From Calidithermus chliarophilus DSM 9957 (GTDB lineage: Bacteria > Deinococcota > Deinococci > Deinococcales > Thermaceae), in the NCBI RefSeq assembly GCF_000430045.1, contig NZ_KE387023.1:2548598-2588828 (forward strand): a stretch of 40,231 nucleotides of DNA. Reading direction: 5' to 3'. How positions within the stretch are numbered: the stretch's first letter is position 1; each line of letters begins with the position of its first letter. Below, piece by piece: positions 26,680 through 36,737 of this stretch. The position numbers and the translations under genes are program-made. Under the pieces are notes generated by a model that was not told the origin of the DNA, did not search any database, and saw only the letters and a program-made list of their open reading frames with translations.

Positions 26680-29600
26680 ATGGGAGAAGGGGACTACCAG
26701 GACCTCATACTGCGCGTGGGGCTCGAGCCCCCGGGGCGGCACCGGCTCAGCCTGACCGGGGGCGAGGGCGGGGCCACCGCCGAGGCGGTGGTGGCGGCCC
26801 CGGGCGACGCCGAGCCCTGGCTGCAGCGGGCGCAGCAGGCCCAAAGCCTCGACGACCTGGGCCGCCTGGGGCGGGAACTTTACGGCCTGCTGTTCCCGGC
26901 CGGGCTGGGGGAGCTGTTGCGGCAGCACCTCGAGCGCCTGGGCAGCAGCGGCCGGCTGCGGCTGCAACTGCGCCTGCCGCCGGATTGGGCGGCCCTGCCC
27001 TGGGAGTACGTCTGCCTCGACGGGCCGGACTACGCCGGCGACGCCGGCTTCCTGGCGCTCGACCCCAGGGTCTCGCTGGTGCGGATGAGCCCCCAGCAGG
27101 GCGAACTCGGCACCCTCGAGGAGGCGCTCGAGCACGCCCCGCGCCAGCGCAAGGTGCTGGTGGCCCTGGCCTCGCCCGCCGAGGGGGGCTGGGAGGAGCT
27201 CGACCTCGAGCGCGAGCTCGGCCACATTGAGCGGGGGTTGGCGGAGGTGTGGGGCTACGCCCTCGAGCCCCTGCGCCAGCCCAGCCTCGAGGCGCTCGAG
27301 CGCGAGCTCGAGGCCCCCGCCGACGTGCTGCACTTCGCGGGGCACGGCGATTTCCGCGACGACGCGGGCTACGTGGTGCTGGTGGGCCCCCAGGGCCAGC
27401 CCCAACCGGTGCAGGCCCGCACCCTCGCCCTGACCCTGCGCCACCGCAAGGTCAGGCTCGTGGTGCTCAGCGCCTGCCACAGCGCCCGCCCGGCCCGGCG
27501 CTACCCCTGGGGCGGGGTGGCGGCCGGGCTGGTCGGGGCCGGGGTGCCCGCGGTGGTCGCGATGCAGTCAGTGTTCTCCGACGCCGCGGCCCTGATCTTC
27601 AGCCGGGAGCTCTACGCCGGCCTGGCCGAGGGCCGGGTGCTCGACGAGGCCCTGACCCAGGCCCGGCGGGCCCTGTACCGCGCCCACGCCACCCAGGAGG
27701 GCGTGCGGCCGGGCGAGTGGGGGGTCCCGGTGCTGCACCTGGCCCTCGCCCGCAGCCTGAGGCTCGAGGTCCCCAGCGGGGTGGTCCTGCGCGAGCTGGC
27801 GGCGGGCGAGTACGTGGCCTACGCCCGCGAGCCCGTGGGGGCCGGGGAGGTGGCCGCCCGCTGGCAGGCCCTGCTGCCGCCGAAGGCGCTGCCCTACAAG
27901 CGGCTCTCGCCCTACGGCCTGCGCGACCGCGTGCTCTTCGCCGGGCGGGAACGCGAGGCGGCGGAGTTGCTCGAGCTGCTGCGCCAGCGGCCCGTGGTGC
28001 TGCTGCAGGGCGGCGAGGGCGTGGGCAAGACCTCGCTAGCCGCGGCCGGGATCGCCCCCGTGTTCGTGGACGAGGGCTGGGCGGTGCTCCAGGTGCAGAA
28101 CTACATGGAGAGCCGCCAGGGCCTGCGCGACCTGCTGGCCGAGGCCGCCCGGCAGGCCGGGTTGCCCTTCGAGGGGGAGCAGCCCGCGCAGTGGGCCCAG
28201 TCCTTGCAGGCCTGGGAGCAGAAGGGCCTCCTGGTGATCTTCGACCAGCTCGAGCGCCTGCTGGAGGCGCCGCGGGAGCGCCGCGAGAGCTTCTGGCACG
28301 GGCTGCGGGAGGGGCTGGCGGCGGCGCCGGAGCGGCTGCGGGTGCTGCTGGTGGCCCGCCAGTCGGAGCTCGAGCCCCTGCGCCAGGGGGTGCCCGACGA
28401 ACTGCTGGCCCACGGCTACGCGCTCGAGCCGCTGGAGCTCGAGGCGGCCCGGCAGGCCCTGCGGGCCCCGCTCGAGCTCGAGCCCTTTTCCCGCGTCGCT
28501 CTCGACGGGCGGAGCTTCCAGGAGGCCTTGCTCGAGGACCTCGACGCCCTCAGCCCCGCGGCCCCCGGCCACGTCATGCCCGCCGACTTGCAGGTGGTGG
28601 CCTACCGGCTCTACCAGGCGGCCCTCGGCAGCGAGGACCGGCGCATGGGGGCCGAGCTGTACCGGCAACTCGGCGGGGCCGAGACCATCCGGGCGGGCTT
28701 CGTGGGCCAGATGCTCGAGGAGTACGGCCCCGAGCGCGAGCCGGTCCAGCGGCTGCTGCGCCGCCTGGCCGCCCAGCCGGTGCAGCACTGGCTCGGCCGC
28801 GAGCAATTGCTCGCCGGCGAAGCCGCCGAGGAGCTGCTCGAGTCGCTGATCCGGCGGGCCGTGCTCGCCCAGCGCCGCACCGCCCAGGGCTACGAGTACG
28901 CCTTCGCCAGCCCGGCGGTGCGGCGGGCGGTGCGGCGTTACCTGAGCCGGGTGGCCGGGGAGGGCTTCGACGTGGACGTGCAAGAGACCCTCGAGCGCGT
29001 CTGGGAGGCCTGGCTCAACCAGCCCGACTACCTGCCGGGCCCCCGGCAACTGCGCTACCTGGCCGCCGAGGGGCGCGAGCTCGCCTACACCCCCGAACAG
29101 GCCCTACTGCTGCTGCGCGCCGCGGTCGCCCACGACGAGAACCCGGCCCCCTGGGTGGAGGTGCTGCGCCAGGGGCAGGGCCCGGCCCTGCTCACGGCCC
29201 TCGAGCAGCCCGCCGCCCCCGCCGACCGGCTCGAGCAGGCCCGCAAGGTGCTGCAACTCCCCACCCACTACAGCCGCACCCTGAGCCAGGCGGCGGTGAG
29301 CGAGCGGCGGATGATCGCCCGCTACACCGCGGCCATGGCCCTGCAGGTGCCCTACCCCCAGCAGGCCGTGCTGCTGGGGAGGCTCGAGGAGGCGTTGGAC
29401 GAGCTCAAGGGCTGGTGGCGCCAGCTCTGGCGGCGGGCCGAGCTGCGCGGCCTGCTGGCCGACGCCGACCCCGAGTTCGAGCGGCAGAACGCCAAGCTGC
29501 GCCCCGACGTCCAGCTCGCCATCTGGTACTGGCGCGTCAAGCGCCGCCTCATCCGCGACCGCCGGCCGCTGCTGTGGCTGGTGCTGGGCGGGGCGCTGGG

Positions 29601-30321
29601 CGCGGCCGCGGCTTTGGCCCTGCTGCGGGTGCTCACCGGCTTCCCCAACAACACCCTGCGGCTGGGCGGCATCGTGGGGCTGGTGGGCTACTTCGGGGCC
29701 ATCGTGGGGGCGCTGGGCGTGCTGGGGCTGGCGCTGGGGCGGGTGCTGCAGCTTCAGCCCCTCCTGCCCCGCTCCCCGCCCACCCGCATGCAGGGCTTCT
29801 GGCTGCTGGGGCTGGGGGCGCTGGGCTTCGCGCTCGGCCAGACGGTGGTCAGCGTCTTCAGCGGGCTGCCCATGGAGCGGCTGGGCCAGACCCTGGCCCT
29901 GAGCGGCCTGGCCGGGCTGGGCCTGAGCGTGAGCCTGTGGCCCTTCCTGCCCGGGGCGGGGCCGGGCTGGCGGGCCGGGCTGCTGCGCTGGCTACCGCCC
30001 GTGCTGGCGTTCGTGGCCGCGCAGTGGCTGTACCTGGACGGGCCGGGCGGCCTCGAGCCCTACCCCTGTGGCAACACCTTGGTCCAGGTGCAGACCCCCG
30101 GCACCCAGGCCCTGCCGCTGGTCTTCACCCCCAGCGACGCCTACGTGACCTGGGCCAAGGAGCTCTGCCAGGTGGGGCTCTACGCCCTGCTGCGCTGGCC
30201 TGACGGCCTGTCGCTGCTGGACGCGGCGCTGGTGGGCCTGGCCCTGGCCGCCGGGCTGCACCTGAGCCTGCGCTGGGCCTGGCCCAGGGCCTCGAGGGGC
30301 CGGCCCAGGGAAGGGAGGTAA
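26680..30321 (+). CDS. CHAT protease / STAND NTPase fusion with C-terminal membrane domain
   Basis: A protein of 1213 residues with three parts. The N-terminal CHAT domain (about 60-370) is a caspase-like cysteine protease with H222 in LHFAGHGDF and C266 in LVVLSACHSAR, both intact. A STAND/AAA-like NTPase follows: Walker A GGEGVGKTS (K450) and Walker B LLVIFDQLE (D522), then a helical region. The C-terminal part has about six hydrophobic helices from about 964 on, with a short extracytoplasmic segment near 1115-1170. It thus joins an NTP-switched protease to the inner membrane. The ATG at 26680 has GGGGAGG nine bases upstream; a TTG at 26623 would add 19 residues. It leads a three-gene operon. 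CHAT-STAND proteins occur in defence and cell-death systems; that role is inferred. Confidence 0.85.
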   Translation: MGEGDYQDLILRVGLEPPGRHRLSLTGGEGGATAEAVVAAPGDAEPWLQRAQQAQSLDDLGRLGRELYGLLFPAGLGELLRQHLERLGSSGRLRLQLRLPPDWAALPWEYVCLDGPDYAGDAGFLALDPRVSLVRMSPQQGELGTLEEALEHAPRQRKVLVALASPAEGGWEELDLERELGHIERGLAEVWGYALEPLRQPSLEALERELEAPADVLHFAGHGDFRDDAGYVVLVGPQGQPQPVQARTLALTLRHRKVRLVVLSACHSARPARRYPWGGVAAGLVGAGVPAVVAMQSVFSDAAALIFSRELYAGLAEGRVLDEALTQARRALYRAHATQEGVRPGEWGVPVLHLALARSLRLEVPSGVVLRELAAGEYVAYAREPVGAGEVAARWQALLPPKALPYKRLSPYGLRDRVLFAGREREAAELLELLRQRPVVLLQGGEGVGKTSLAAAGIAPVFVDEGWAVLQVQNYMESRQGLRDLLAEAARQAGLPFEGEQPAQWAQSLQAWEQKGLLVIFDQLERLLEAPRERRESFWHGLREGLAAAPERLRVLLVARQSELEPLRQGVPDELLAHGYALEPLELEAARQALRAPLELEPFSRVALDGRSFQEALLEDLDALSPAAPGHVMPADLQVVAYRLYQAALGSEDRRMGAELYRQLGGAETIRAGFVGQMLEEYGPEREPVQRLLRRLAAQPVQHWLGREQLLAGEAAEELLESLIRRAVLAQRRTAQGYEYAFASPAVRRAVRRYLSRVAGEGFDVDVQETLERVWEAWLNQPDYLPGPRQLRYLAAEGRELAYTPEQALLLLRAAVAHDENPAPWVEVLRQGQGPALLTALEQPAAPADRLEQARKVLQLPTHYSRTLSQAAVSERRMIARYTAAMALQVPYPQQAVLLGRLEEALDELKGWWRQLWRRAELRGLLADADPEFERQNAKLRPDVQLAIWYWRVKRRLIRDRRPLLWLVLGGALGAAAALALLRVLTGFPNNTLRLGGIVGLVGYFGAIVGALGVLGLALGRVLQLQPLLPRSPPTRMQGFWLLGLGALGFALGQTVVSVFSGLPMERLGQTLALSGLAGLGLSVSLWPFLPGAGPGWRAGLLRWLPPVLAFVAAQWLYLDGPGGLEPYPCGNTLVQVQTPGTQALPLVFTPSDAYVTWAKELCQVGLYALLRWPDGLSLLDAALVGLALAAGLHLSLRWAWPRASRGRPREGR

Positions 30322-30324
30322 GGC

Positions 30325-31554
30325 ATGCTGCGCGTCGTGATCGGAGCAGTCGCGGGGCTGGGGATGGCCCTTGCCGCCGTCCCGCCCGCCCCCACGTGCA
30401 CCCCCCGGCTGTGGGCGGGGGTGGAGAACGTGAGCGTCACCCCAGGGCTGTTGCGGGTGCCCTCGCTGATGAAGCTCGAGCGCGACAACGTGTTCTTCTC
30501 CACCAGCCTCGACTTCAGCCAGCCCCTGCTCCGGGCGGGGGACGAGTTCAAGGACTTCCGCCCGCTGGTCCAGGGCAGCCGCGTCGCCACCGACGAGCGG
30601 GGCGAGGCCGCCATCAAGCTCGACAGCCCGCAGTGCCGCAGCGCCGCCGGGCAGGAGAGCGTGATCTTCCTCTTCCAGTCCAGCGGCCTGACCCTGAGCT
30701 CGTGCCGCAAGGAGAGCCAGGGCAACTTCGCCTGCGTGAGCGGGGGCAGCGCGGCCTTCCGCAACAGTTGCAGCAACCTCATCGTCGAGACCCCCAGCGC
30801 CCAGGTGCAGCTCGAGGGCACCTGGGTCGCCCTCACCTACCTGCCCGAGCGCCAGCTCAGCCTGCTGCAGGTCTACGAGGGCAGCACCCTCGCCCGGCGG
30901 GTCGAGGACTTCGACAACCAGACCCTGGGCGCTGCGACCCGCGTGAGCAAGGGGCAGTTCTGGTTCAGCATGCCTCCCTTCGTCGCCGGGAGCATCGCCG
31001 GCCTGAGCCCGGGCGCCAGCTACCCCCTTACCGAACTGCCCAAGCTCATCGAGGCGCTCGACCTCCAGCCCTGGATGAACCGCATCCTCGATCGGGCCGC
31101 CGACGACAAGCTCGTCGAACGCCCTCCCCGCGCCGACCCCTGGATCGCGGCGGGGTTGCTGGCGGTGTTCGCCGCCCTCGTCATCGCCGACCAGGCCGAG
31201 GAGGCGCCCAAGCCCGACCTGCTCATCCGCTCGGTCGAACTGCGCGACCGGGCGACCACCGGGGCCGGGGCCACGCTGTTCTTCCGGCTGGTGGCCTACA
31301 ACCAGGGGAACGCTGCCGCGCGGCTGCGGGAGGTGCGGGTCGAGTCGCTCAGCGGGCGCACTCCGGCCGTGCTCCGGGCCCAGAGCAGCCTGCGGGGCGA
31401 GACCGAGGTCGCGGCCAGGGCCACGCTCGAGCTGACCGTGGCCGTGTACCTCCCCGAGGGACTGGGCCTGCCCGTCCGCTTCACCCTGGTCTCGCCCAAC
31501 GACGCCGACCCCGGCAACAACAGCCGCGTCTACCGGACAGGAGGGGTGGAATGA
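30325..31554 (+). CDS. Exported protein with FecR-like and CARDB-like regions
   Basis: A protein of 409 residues. The signal peptide ends near ALAAVPPAP. The first half contains a region like FecR domains (LIVETPSAQVQLEGTWVALT, LLQVYEGSTL) with several Cys, which may form disulfides. A membrane helix follows at about 272-290 (WIAAGLLAVFAALVIADQ). The last 110 residues resemble a CARDB adhesion module (PDLLIRSVELRD, the ending NDADPGNNSRVYRTG is typical). The start is the ATG at 30325, three bases after the CHAT stop, with GGGAGG upstream. It overlaps the next gene by four bases. It is likely an envelope partner of the CHAT protein; the biochemical role is unknown. Confidence 0.75.
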   Translation: MLRVVIGAVAGLGMALAAVPPAPTCTPRLWAGVENVSVTPGLLRVPSLMKLERDNVFFSTSLDFSQPLLRAGDEFKDFRPLVQGSRVATDERGEAAIKLDSPQCRSAAGQESVIFLFQSSGLTLSSCRKESQGNFACVSGGSAAFRNSCSNLIVETPSAQVQLEGTWVALTYLPERQLSLLQVYEGSTLARRVEDFDNQTLGAATRVSKGQFWFSMPPFVAGSIAGLSPGASYPLTELPKLIEALDLQPWMNRILDRAADDKLVERPPRADPWIAAGLLAVFAALVIADQAEEAPKPDLLIRSVELRDRATTGAGATLFFRLVAYNQGNAAARLREVRVESLSGRTPAVLRAQSSLRGETEVAARATLELTVAVYLPEGLGLPVRFTLVSPNDADPGNNSRVYRTGGVE

Positions 31555-32051
31555 GGGTGCTAGCGATCGTCCTGGCATTGGCGGCGGCCGGCTGCGGCCC
31601 CAGCGTGGTCACCGTGCGCTCCGGCGACCTGGGGACGTGGTTCAAAGGGCAGTACGGCCTCGAGCTCACCCAGGTCATCAAGCGCTTCGAGCCGGGGAAG
31701 GGGGCCGGTGCCGCCTACCGGGTGGGCGAGGCGGTGCGCTTCGTGCTCAACCTCGACCGCCAGGGCCACGTGGCGGTGATCAGCCTGGACCTCGACGCCC
31801 AGAGCACCCCCCGCCTGCTGGGGCGCTACTTCCTGGCCGCCGGGGACCAGGTGCTCCCGCCGCCCGGTGGACCCAGCGAGTACCGCCTCAGCCCGCCCGC
31901 CGGCTGGCAGCGCGTCCGGGTGATCTTCACCGACCGCCAGGGCCCCAGCGCGCTGAGCGCCCGCGACGGCGATGCGGCGACGGCGGCCTACATCCGCTCG
32001 AGCGGTGCGACGGTGTTCGACGTTGCTGAGACGTATTTGGTGATTCGCTGA
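31551..32051 (+). CDS. Lipoprotein with DUF4384-like domain
   Basis: A protein of 166 residues. The signal peptide MRVLAIVLALAAAGC ends in a lipobox, with Cys15 as the lipidated residue. The mature part contains GEAVRFVLNLDRQGHVAVIS, a GDQVLPPPG-like turn and PAGWQRVRVIFTDR, matching the DUF4384 pattern: strand, YL-like turn, (F)RLxxPxGxERV. DUF4384 domains are often found with caspase-like or kinase proteins in bacteria, which supports a functional link to the CHAT gene. The ATG overlaps the upstream stop (ATGA), showing translational coupling. It is the last gene of the unit and is followed by repeat module B. Confidence 0.75.
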   Translation: MRVLAIVLALAAAGCGPSVVTVRSGDLGTWFKGQYGLELTQVIKRFEPGKGAGAAYRVGEAVRFVLNLDRQGHVAVISLDLDAQSTPRLLGRYFLAAGDQVLPPPGGPSEYRLSPPAGWQRVRVIFTDRQGPSALSARDGDAATAAYIRSSGATVFDVAETYLVIR

Positions 32052-32053
32052 GA

Positions 32054-32247
32054 GTGGCCGATGGCCGGGCGCTGGGGCGGGTCGTACGTCGTACGCGAGA
32101 CGCAAAACGCAATACGCAAAACGCAAGACGCAAAACGCGAAACGCCTTGTTCCCCCCTTAGCAAGGGGGGCTGGGGGGGATATTCCTTCCCCGGCGCCGG
32201 GGAGGGGTAAACCACGAGCCACTAGCCTCCCGCTGACGGCTTGCGGC
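32054..32247. repeat. Heptamer-repeat intergenic module B with two GC hairpins
   Basis: Same order as module A: GTGGCCG, ATGGCCG, GGCGCTG and two TCGTACG units lead to ACGCAAA/ACGCAAG units (to 32146). Next come the hairpin CCCCCCTT-agc-AAGGGGGG (32152-32170), a second C/G hairpin, and CACGAGC, CACTAGC, CTCCCGC, TGACGGC and TTGCGGC. It separates the convergent lipoprotein and metallopeptidase genes. Confidence 0.8.
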
Positions 32248-32257
32248 TTCTTTGCTG

Positions 32258-33070
32258 TCATCCCTCCTGGCCCAGGTTTTCCCACTCCACGGCCTGTCCG
32301 TCGGGTAGGGCTGCCTTCTGCTTGCTGGGGGAGAATTCCGCGAACCACTGCTTGAAGCCGGGCTCGAGGCCTACGAGCACCTTGTGTACCGTGGAGCGTT
32401 TGAGGGGGGCGGCCTCGAGAAGCCCCTTGAGCAATTGGTCGGCGTGTTTCTCGGCCAGCTCGGCGGCGAGGGTGGTGAAGCGGCCCTGGAACCAGAGCTG
32501 GTCGGCAAAGCCTGGTTTTTTGCGCTCGTAGCTGCCGAGCTGGGGGTCGCTGGGGGTGAGGTGGGTCAGGGTGCGGCCCCAGGCCCTCGCCAGGTGGAAG
32601 AAGTCGGGGTTGGTGCGGGAGAGGGCCAGCAGCCACAGGTAGTTGGCGAGGAATTCGTCCACCCAGCGCACCCGGGTGCGCAGGCCCCAGGCCACCGCCA
32701 CCGCGTGGGCGTACTCGTGGCCCAGGTTGAGGTCGAGGAATTCCTCGACCTTGCCCGGCATCCCGGCCTGCTTGGCCGCCGGGAGAAGCACCTCGCGCAG
32801 GCGCCACAGCAGCCGCTCCGGGTAGCGGGCCGGGAGAAAGACGAACAACCCCCCGCTGGGGCTGGTTCGCTGGAAGGCGAAGCCGTAGGGGTTGCGCGCC
32901 CGTGCGTTCCAGTCCTCGAGGTTGAGCACCATCAGGTGGATGCTGGGGATGGGCCGGTAGACCTCGAGCGCCGAGCGCAGCTCGAGCAAATACCCCTGCA
33001 TGGCCCTGGCCCTGAGCACCGAGCCCTCTGAGGCTTGTGTGGGGAGATCGGGGTGGGGGAGGGCCTGCAC
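32258..33070 (-). CDS. Zinc metallopeptidase-like protein (HExxH, gluzincin pattern)
   Basis: About 270 residues. The motif LNLGHEYAHAVAVAWGL gives H118, E119 and H122, and a downstream E139 in WVDEFLANY could be the third zinc ligand. This spacing fits gluzincin-type peptidases; the family is not one I can name. No signal peptide or membrane helix is seen, so it is probably cytoplasmic. I start at the GTG at 33070, which has a TACAAT box exactly six bases upstream; the frame extends to 33106 only through heptamer DNA. It is a single gene between modules B and C. Confidence 0.75.
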   Translation of the reverse strand: MQALPHPDLPTQASEGSVLRARAMQGYLLELRSALEVYRPIPSIHLMVLNLEDWNARARNPYGFAFQRTSPSGGLFVFLPARYPERLLWRLREVLLPAAKQAGMPGKVEEFLDLNLGHEYAHAVAVAWGLRTRVRWVDEFLANYLWLLALSRTNPDFFHLARAWGRTLTHLTPSDPQLGSYERKKPGFADQLWFQGRFTTLAAELAEKHADQLLKGLLEAAPLKRSTVHKVLVGLEPGFKQWFAEFSPSKQKAALPDGQAVEWENLGQEG

Positions 33071-33076
33071 AGGGGA

Positions 33077-33082
33077 ATTGTA
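33077..33082 (-). promoter_or_regulatory. Leaderless-type -10 box of the metallopeptidase gene
   Basis: TACAAT on the minus strand, six bases before the GTG at 33070, without a ribosome-binding site. Confidence 0.55.
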
Positions 33083-33096
33083 TGGAGGCCGTGCGG

Positions 33097-33337
33097 CAAA
33101 CGCCAAGCGCTAAACGCCGATAGCCGATGGCCGAACGCGGGTCCTACGTCGTACGCAAAACGCCAAACGCCGAACGCCAAACGCCAAACGCAAAACGCAA
33201 GACGCCGTGTCACCCCCCTTAGCAAGGGGGGCTGGGGGGATACCCCCTCCCCGCGGGCGGGGAGGGACGGGGAGGGGTCACCACGAGCCACGGGCTACTA
33301 GCCTTCCGCTGACGGCTGAAAGCTGATAGCTGACGGC
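33097..33337. repeat. Heptamer-repeat intergenic module C with two GC hairpins
   Basis: 7-bp units from CAAACGC, CAAGCGC and TAAACGC through CGATAGC and CGATGGC to ACGCAAA/ACGCCAA. Next come the hairpin CCCCCCTT-agc-AAGGGGGG (33213-33231), the C/G hairpin, and CACGAGC, CACGGGC, TACTAGC, CTTCCGC, TGACGGC, TGAAAGC, TGATAGC and TGACGGC. The phase is kept before and after the hairpins. Confidence 0.8.
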
Positions 33338-33351
33338 TTACCGCCTCCCGT

Positions 33352-34356
33352 TCACACGTACCCTAGCACTTCCTTGCGCCGCTTTCCCCACTCCAGCGCG
33401 GTGTGGATGCCGTCCTCGAGGCTCAGCTCGGTCTTCCAGCCCAGCAATTCCCAGGCTTTGTCGGCGTTGGCGTAGGCTCCGGCGGCGTCGCCGGGGCGGC
33501 GGGGGGCTTCGCGCTTGTTGATGGGGGAGCCCCACACGTTTTCGAAGGCCGACACGAGCTCTTTCACGGTGTTGCCGTGGCCGCTGCCGAGGTTGATGAC
33601 CTCGTAGGGGTTGCCCGTTTTAGCCAGCGCCTCGTCGAAGCGCTCGACGGCCCGGACGTGGGCCATCGCCAGGTCCCACACGTGGATGTAGTCGCGGATG
33701 CCGGTGCCGTCGCGGGTGGGGTAGTCGGTGCCGGTGATCTGGAAGTAGGGGATCTTGCCCAGAGCGGTGTCCACCAGGCGGCCCAGCACGTGGGAGGGCT
33801 CGCGCACGTGCAGGCCGGAGCGCATCTGGGGGTCGGCGCCGATGGGGTTGAAGTAGCGCAGGGCGATCCCGCGCAGACGGGTGGCTCGAGCCAGGTCCTC
33901 GAGCACCATCTCCATCATGTACTTGGTGCGGGCGTAGGGGGAGTTGGGCTTGAGGGGGGAATCTTCGGTGACCCTGAACCCCGGCACGGTGTCGTAGATG
34001 GAGGCCGAGGAGCTGAAGACCACGCGGGGATAACCCAGCTCCTCGAGGTTCTTGAACAGCTCCAGCGACTTGCAGACGTTCTCGCGGTAGTAGAGGTAGG
34101 GCTGCTCGACCGACTCGGGGACCACGATCAGGGCGGCGCAGTGGATGGTGGCGTAAATGTCGGGGTGTTGGCGGAAGAGCCGCTCGAGCAGGCCGCGGTC
34201 GGCGATGTCGCCCTCGTAGAAGACGCGCCCGCGAACGAACTCGCGGGGGCCGGTGACGAGCGAATCGAGGATGATGGGGGTGTGCCCGGTGTCCTCCAGA
34301 GCGCTGGCGACCGTGCTGCCGATGTAGCCTGCTCCACCCGTGATCAGAACTTTCAT
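33352..34356 (-). CDS. galE: UDP-glucose 4-epimerase
   Basis: A short-chain dehydrogenase-type epimerase of 334 residues. It has the NAD-binding GGAGYIG (7-13), the active-site FSSSASIY serine region, Y141 and K145 in PYARTKYMMEM, and the sugar-binding ALRYFNPIGA. It interconverts UDP-glucose and UDP-galactose for envelope polysaccharide or galactose use. A TATACT box lies seven bases before the ATG with no ribosome-binding site, so the message is probably leaderless. It is divergent from guaB. GalE relatives with other UDP-sugar substrates exist, so the exact sugar is an inference. Confidence 0.9.
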   Translation of the reverse strand: MKVLITGGAGYIGSTVASALEDTGHTPIILDSLVTGPREFVRGRVFYEGDIADRGLLERLFRQHPDIYATIHCAALIVVPESVEQPYLYYRENVCKSLELFKNLEELGYPRVVFSSSASIYDTVPGFRVTEDSPLKPNSPYARTKYMMEMVLEDLARATRLRGIALRYFNPIGADPQMRSGLHVREPSHVLGRLVDTALGKIPYFQITGTDYPTRDGTGIRDYIHVWDLAMAHVRAVERFDEALAKTGNPYEVINLGSGHGNTVKELVSAFENVWGSPINKREAPRRPGDAAGAYANADKAWELLGWKTELSLEDGIHTALEWGKRRKEVLGYV

Positions 34357-34363
34357 GTGGCCC

Positions 34364-34369
34364 AGTATA
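34364..34369 (-). promoter_or_regulatory. Leaderless-type -10 box of galE
   Basis: TATACT on the minus strand, seven bases before the ATG at 34356. Confidence 0.6.
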
Positions 34370-34424
34370 CACGAAGACAGTTTCTTTTGCTTACGATTAC
34401 CTTCGATGACTTTCGATAGATTGC

Positions 34425-36056
<1,632 letters not shown>

Positions 36057-36090
36057 GCCCGCGCGGGTGCGGGGCCGGGCCCCGGCGTGG

Positions 36091-36096
36091 TACAAC
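36091..36096 (+). promoter_or_regulatory. Possible leaderless -10 box (TGG-TACAAC) before the exported protein gene
   Basis: TACAAC with an upstream TGg lies six bases before the GTG at 36103. The last base is C rather than T, so it is weaker than the others. Confidence 0.35.
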
Positions 36097-36102
36097 CATG
36101 CC

Positions 36103-36660
36103 GTGAAGCGTTTATCGTGGGTGATCTGGGCTGCTCTTGCGGCGGCTATAGCCCAGGGAACGGTTTCGCTAGGGCGTTATGAAACCCCGGGAAGCCGGGT
36201 GGTGTACTTCAGCGAGGGCAAGGCGGGGCACCACTACCGGCTGTACAGCAAGGCGGCGGTGGGGGAGACCTTTCTCATCTATGCCCGGGCCTCGGGGGTG
36301 CTCTCGAGCACGGTCCCTGCGTGCCAGACCTGGACCTACCAGGGCATCCTCTCCGAGAGCTTTGTCTTCGAATTGTCCGAGTTCAACGCGGCCCGGGACT
36401 CGGCCTCCGCCCGCGCGCTCATCGCCCAGGCCGGGCGGGCCAGCCGGGCGGGCGACACCCGCGGCTACGCCCAGGCCGTGACCCTGCTGTGCGGCAGCGG
36501 CGAGCTGGGGATCGGGCCGCTGAGGACCCGCACGGTCTACGTGCCGGTGCAGTTCGTGACCCGCTTCAGCACCTCGGGGATGCTGGGCCGCCCGGTGGTG
36601 CTCAAGCTGATGTTCAACCCCGACGACTACTCCCTCGAGGCCGACCTCGAGCCGCGCTAG
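36103..36660 (+). CDS. Exported protein of unknown function
   Basis: A protein of 185 residues. The signal peptide KRLSWVIWAALAAAIAQG is followed by a beta-rich domain (TVSLGRYETPGSRVVYFSEG, HHYRLYSKAAVGETFLIYAR) with two Cys that may pair. The conserved-looking VYVPVQFVTRFSTSGMLG and PVVLKLMFNPDDYSLE lie near the end. No known family is recognised. The GTG at 36103 is chosen because the signal peptide starts there; the frame is open from 36067. It lies 46 bases after guaB and is probably transcribed from its own weak promoter. Confidence 0.65.
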   Translation: MKRLSWVIWAALAAAIAQGTVSLGRYETPGSRVVYFSEGKAGHHYRLYSKAAVGETFLIYARASGVLSSTVPACQTWTYQGILSESFVFELSEFNAARDSASARALIAQAGRASRAGDTRGYAQAVTLLCGSGELGIGPLRTRTVYVPVQFVTRFSTSGMLGRPVVLKLMFNPDDYSLEADLEPR

Positions 36661-36668
36661 CGCGGCTC
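36649..36668 (+). other. Hairpin over the stop codon of the exported protein gene
   Basis: GAGCCGCG and CGCGGCTC form a perfect 8-bp stem with loop CTAG, which contains the stop codon TAG. No T-run follows, so it is either a weak terminator or an mRNA 3' structure. Confidence 0.4.
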
Positions 36669-36725
36669 GCCGGGTCGTCCCGCGGAGGTTCAGCCGCCAT
36701 TCAGTTCGACCTCAGCCCCGGGTTC

Positions 36726-36731
36726 TAGCCT
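36726..36731 (+). promoter_or_regulatory. Leaderless-type -10 box of the 43-residue gene
   Basis: TAGCCT, six bases before the ATG at 36738. The same hexamer sits seven bases before the winged-helix gene at 38155. Confidence 0.4.
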
Positions 36732-36737
36732 TCGCCC

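Noticed and set aside
27249-30203. A 984-residue plus-strand ORF overlapping the CHAT gene
   Set aside because: Arg/Pro/Gly/Ala-rich out-of-frame reading of the CHAT-STAND gene, which has intact motifs in its own frame.
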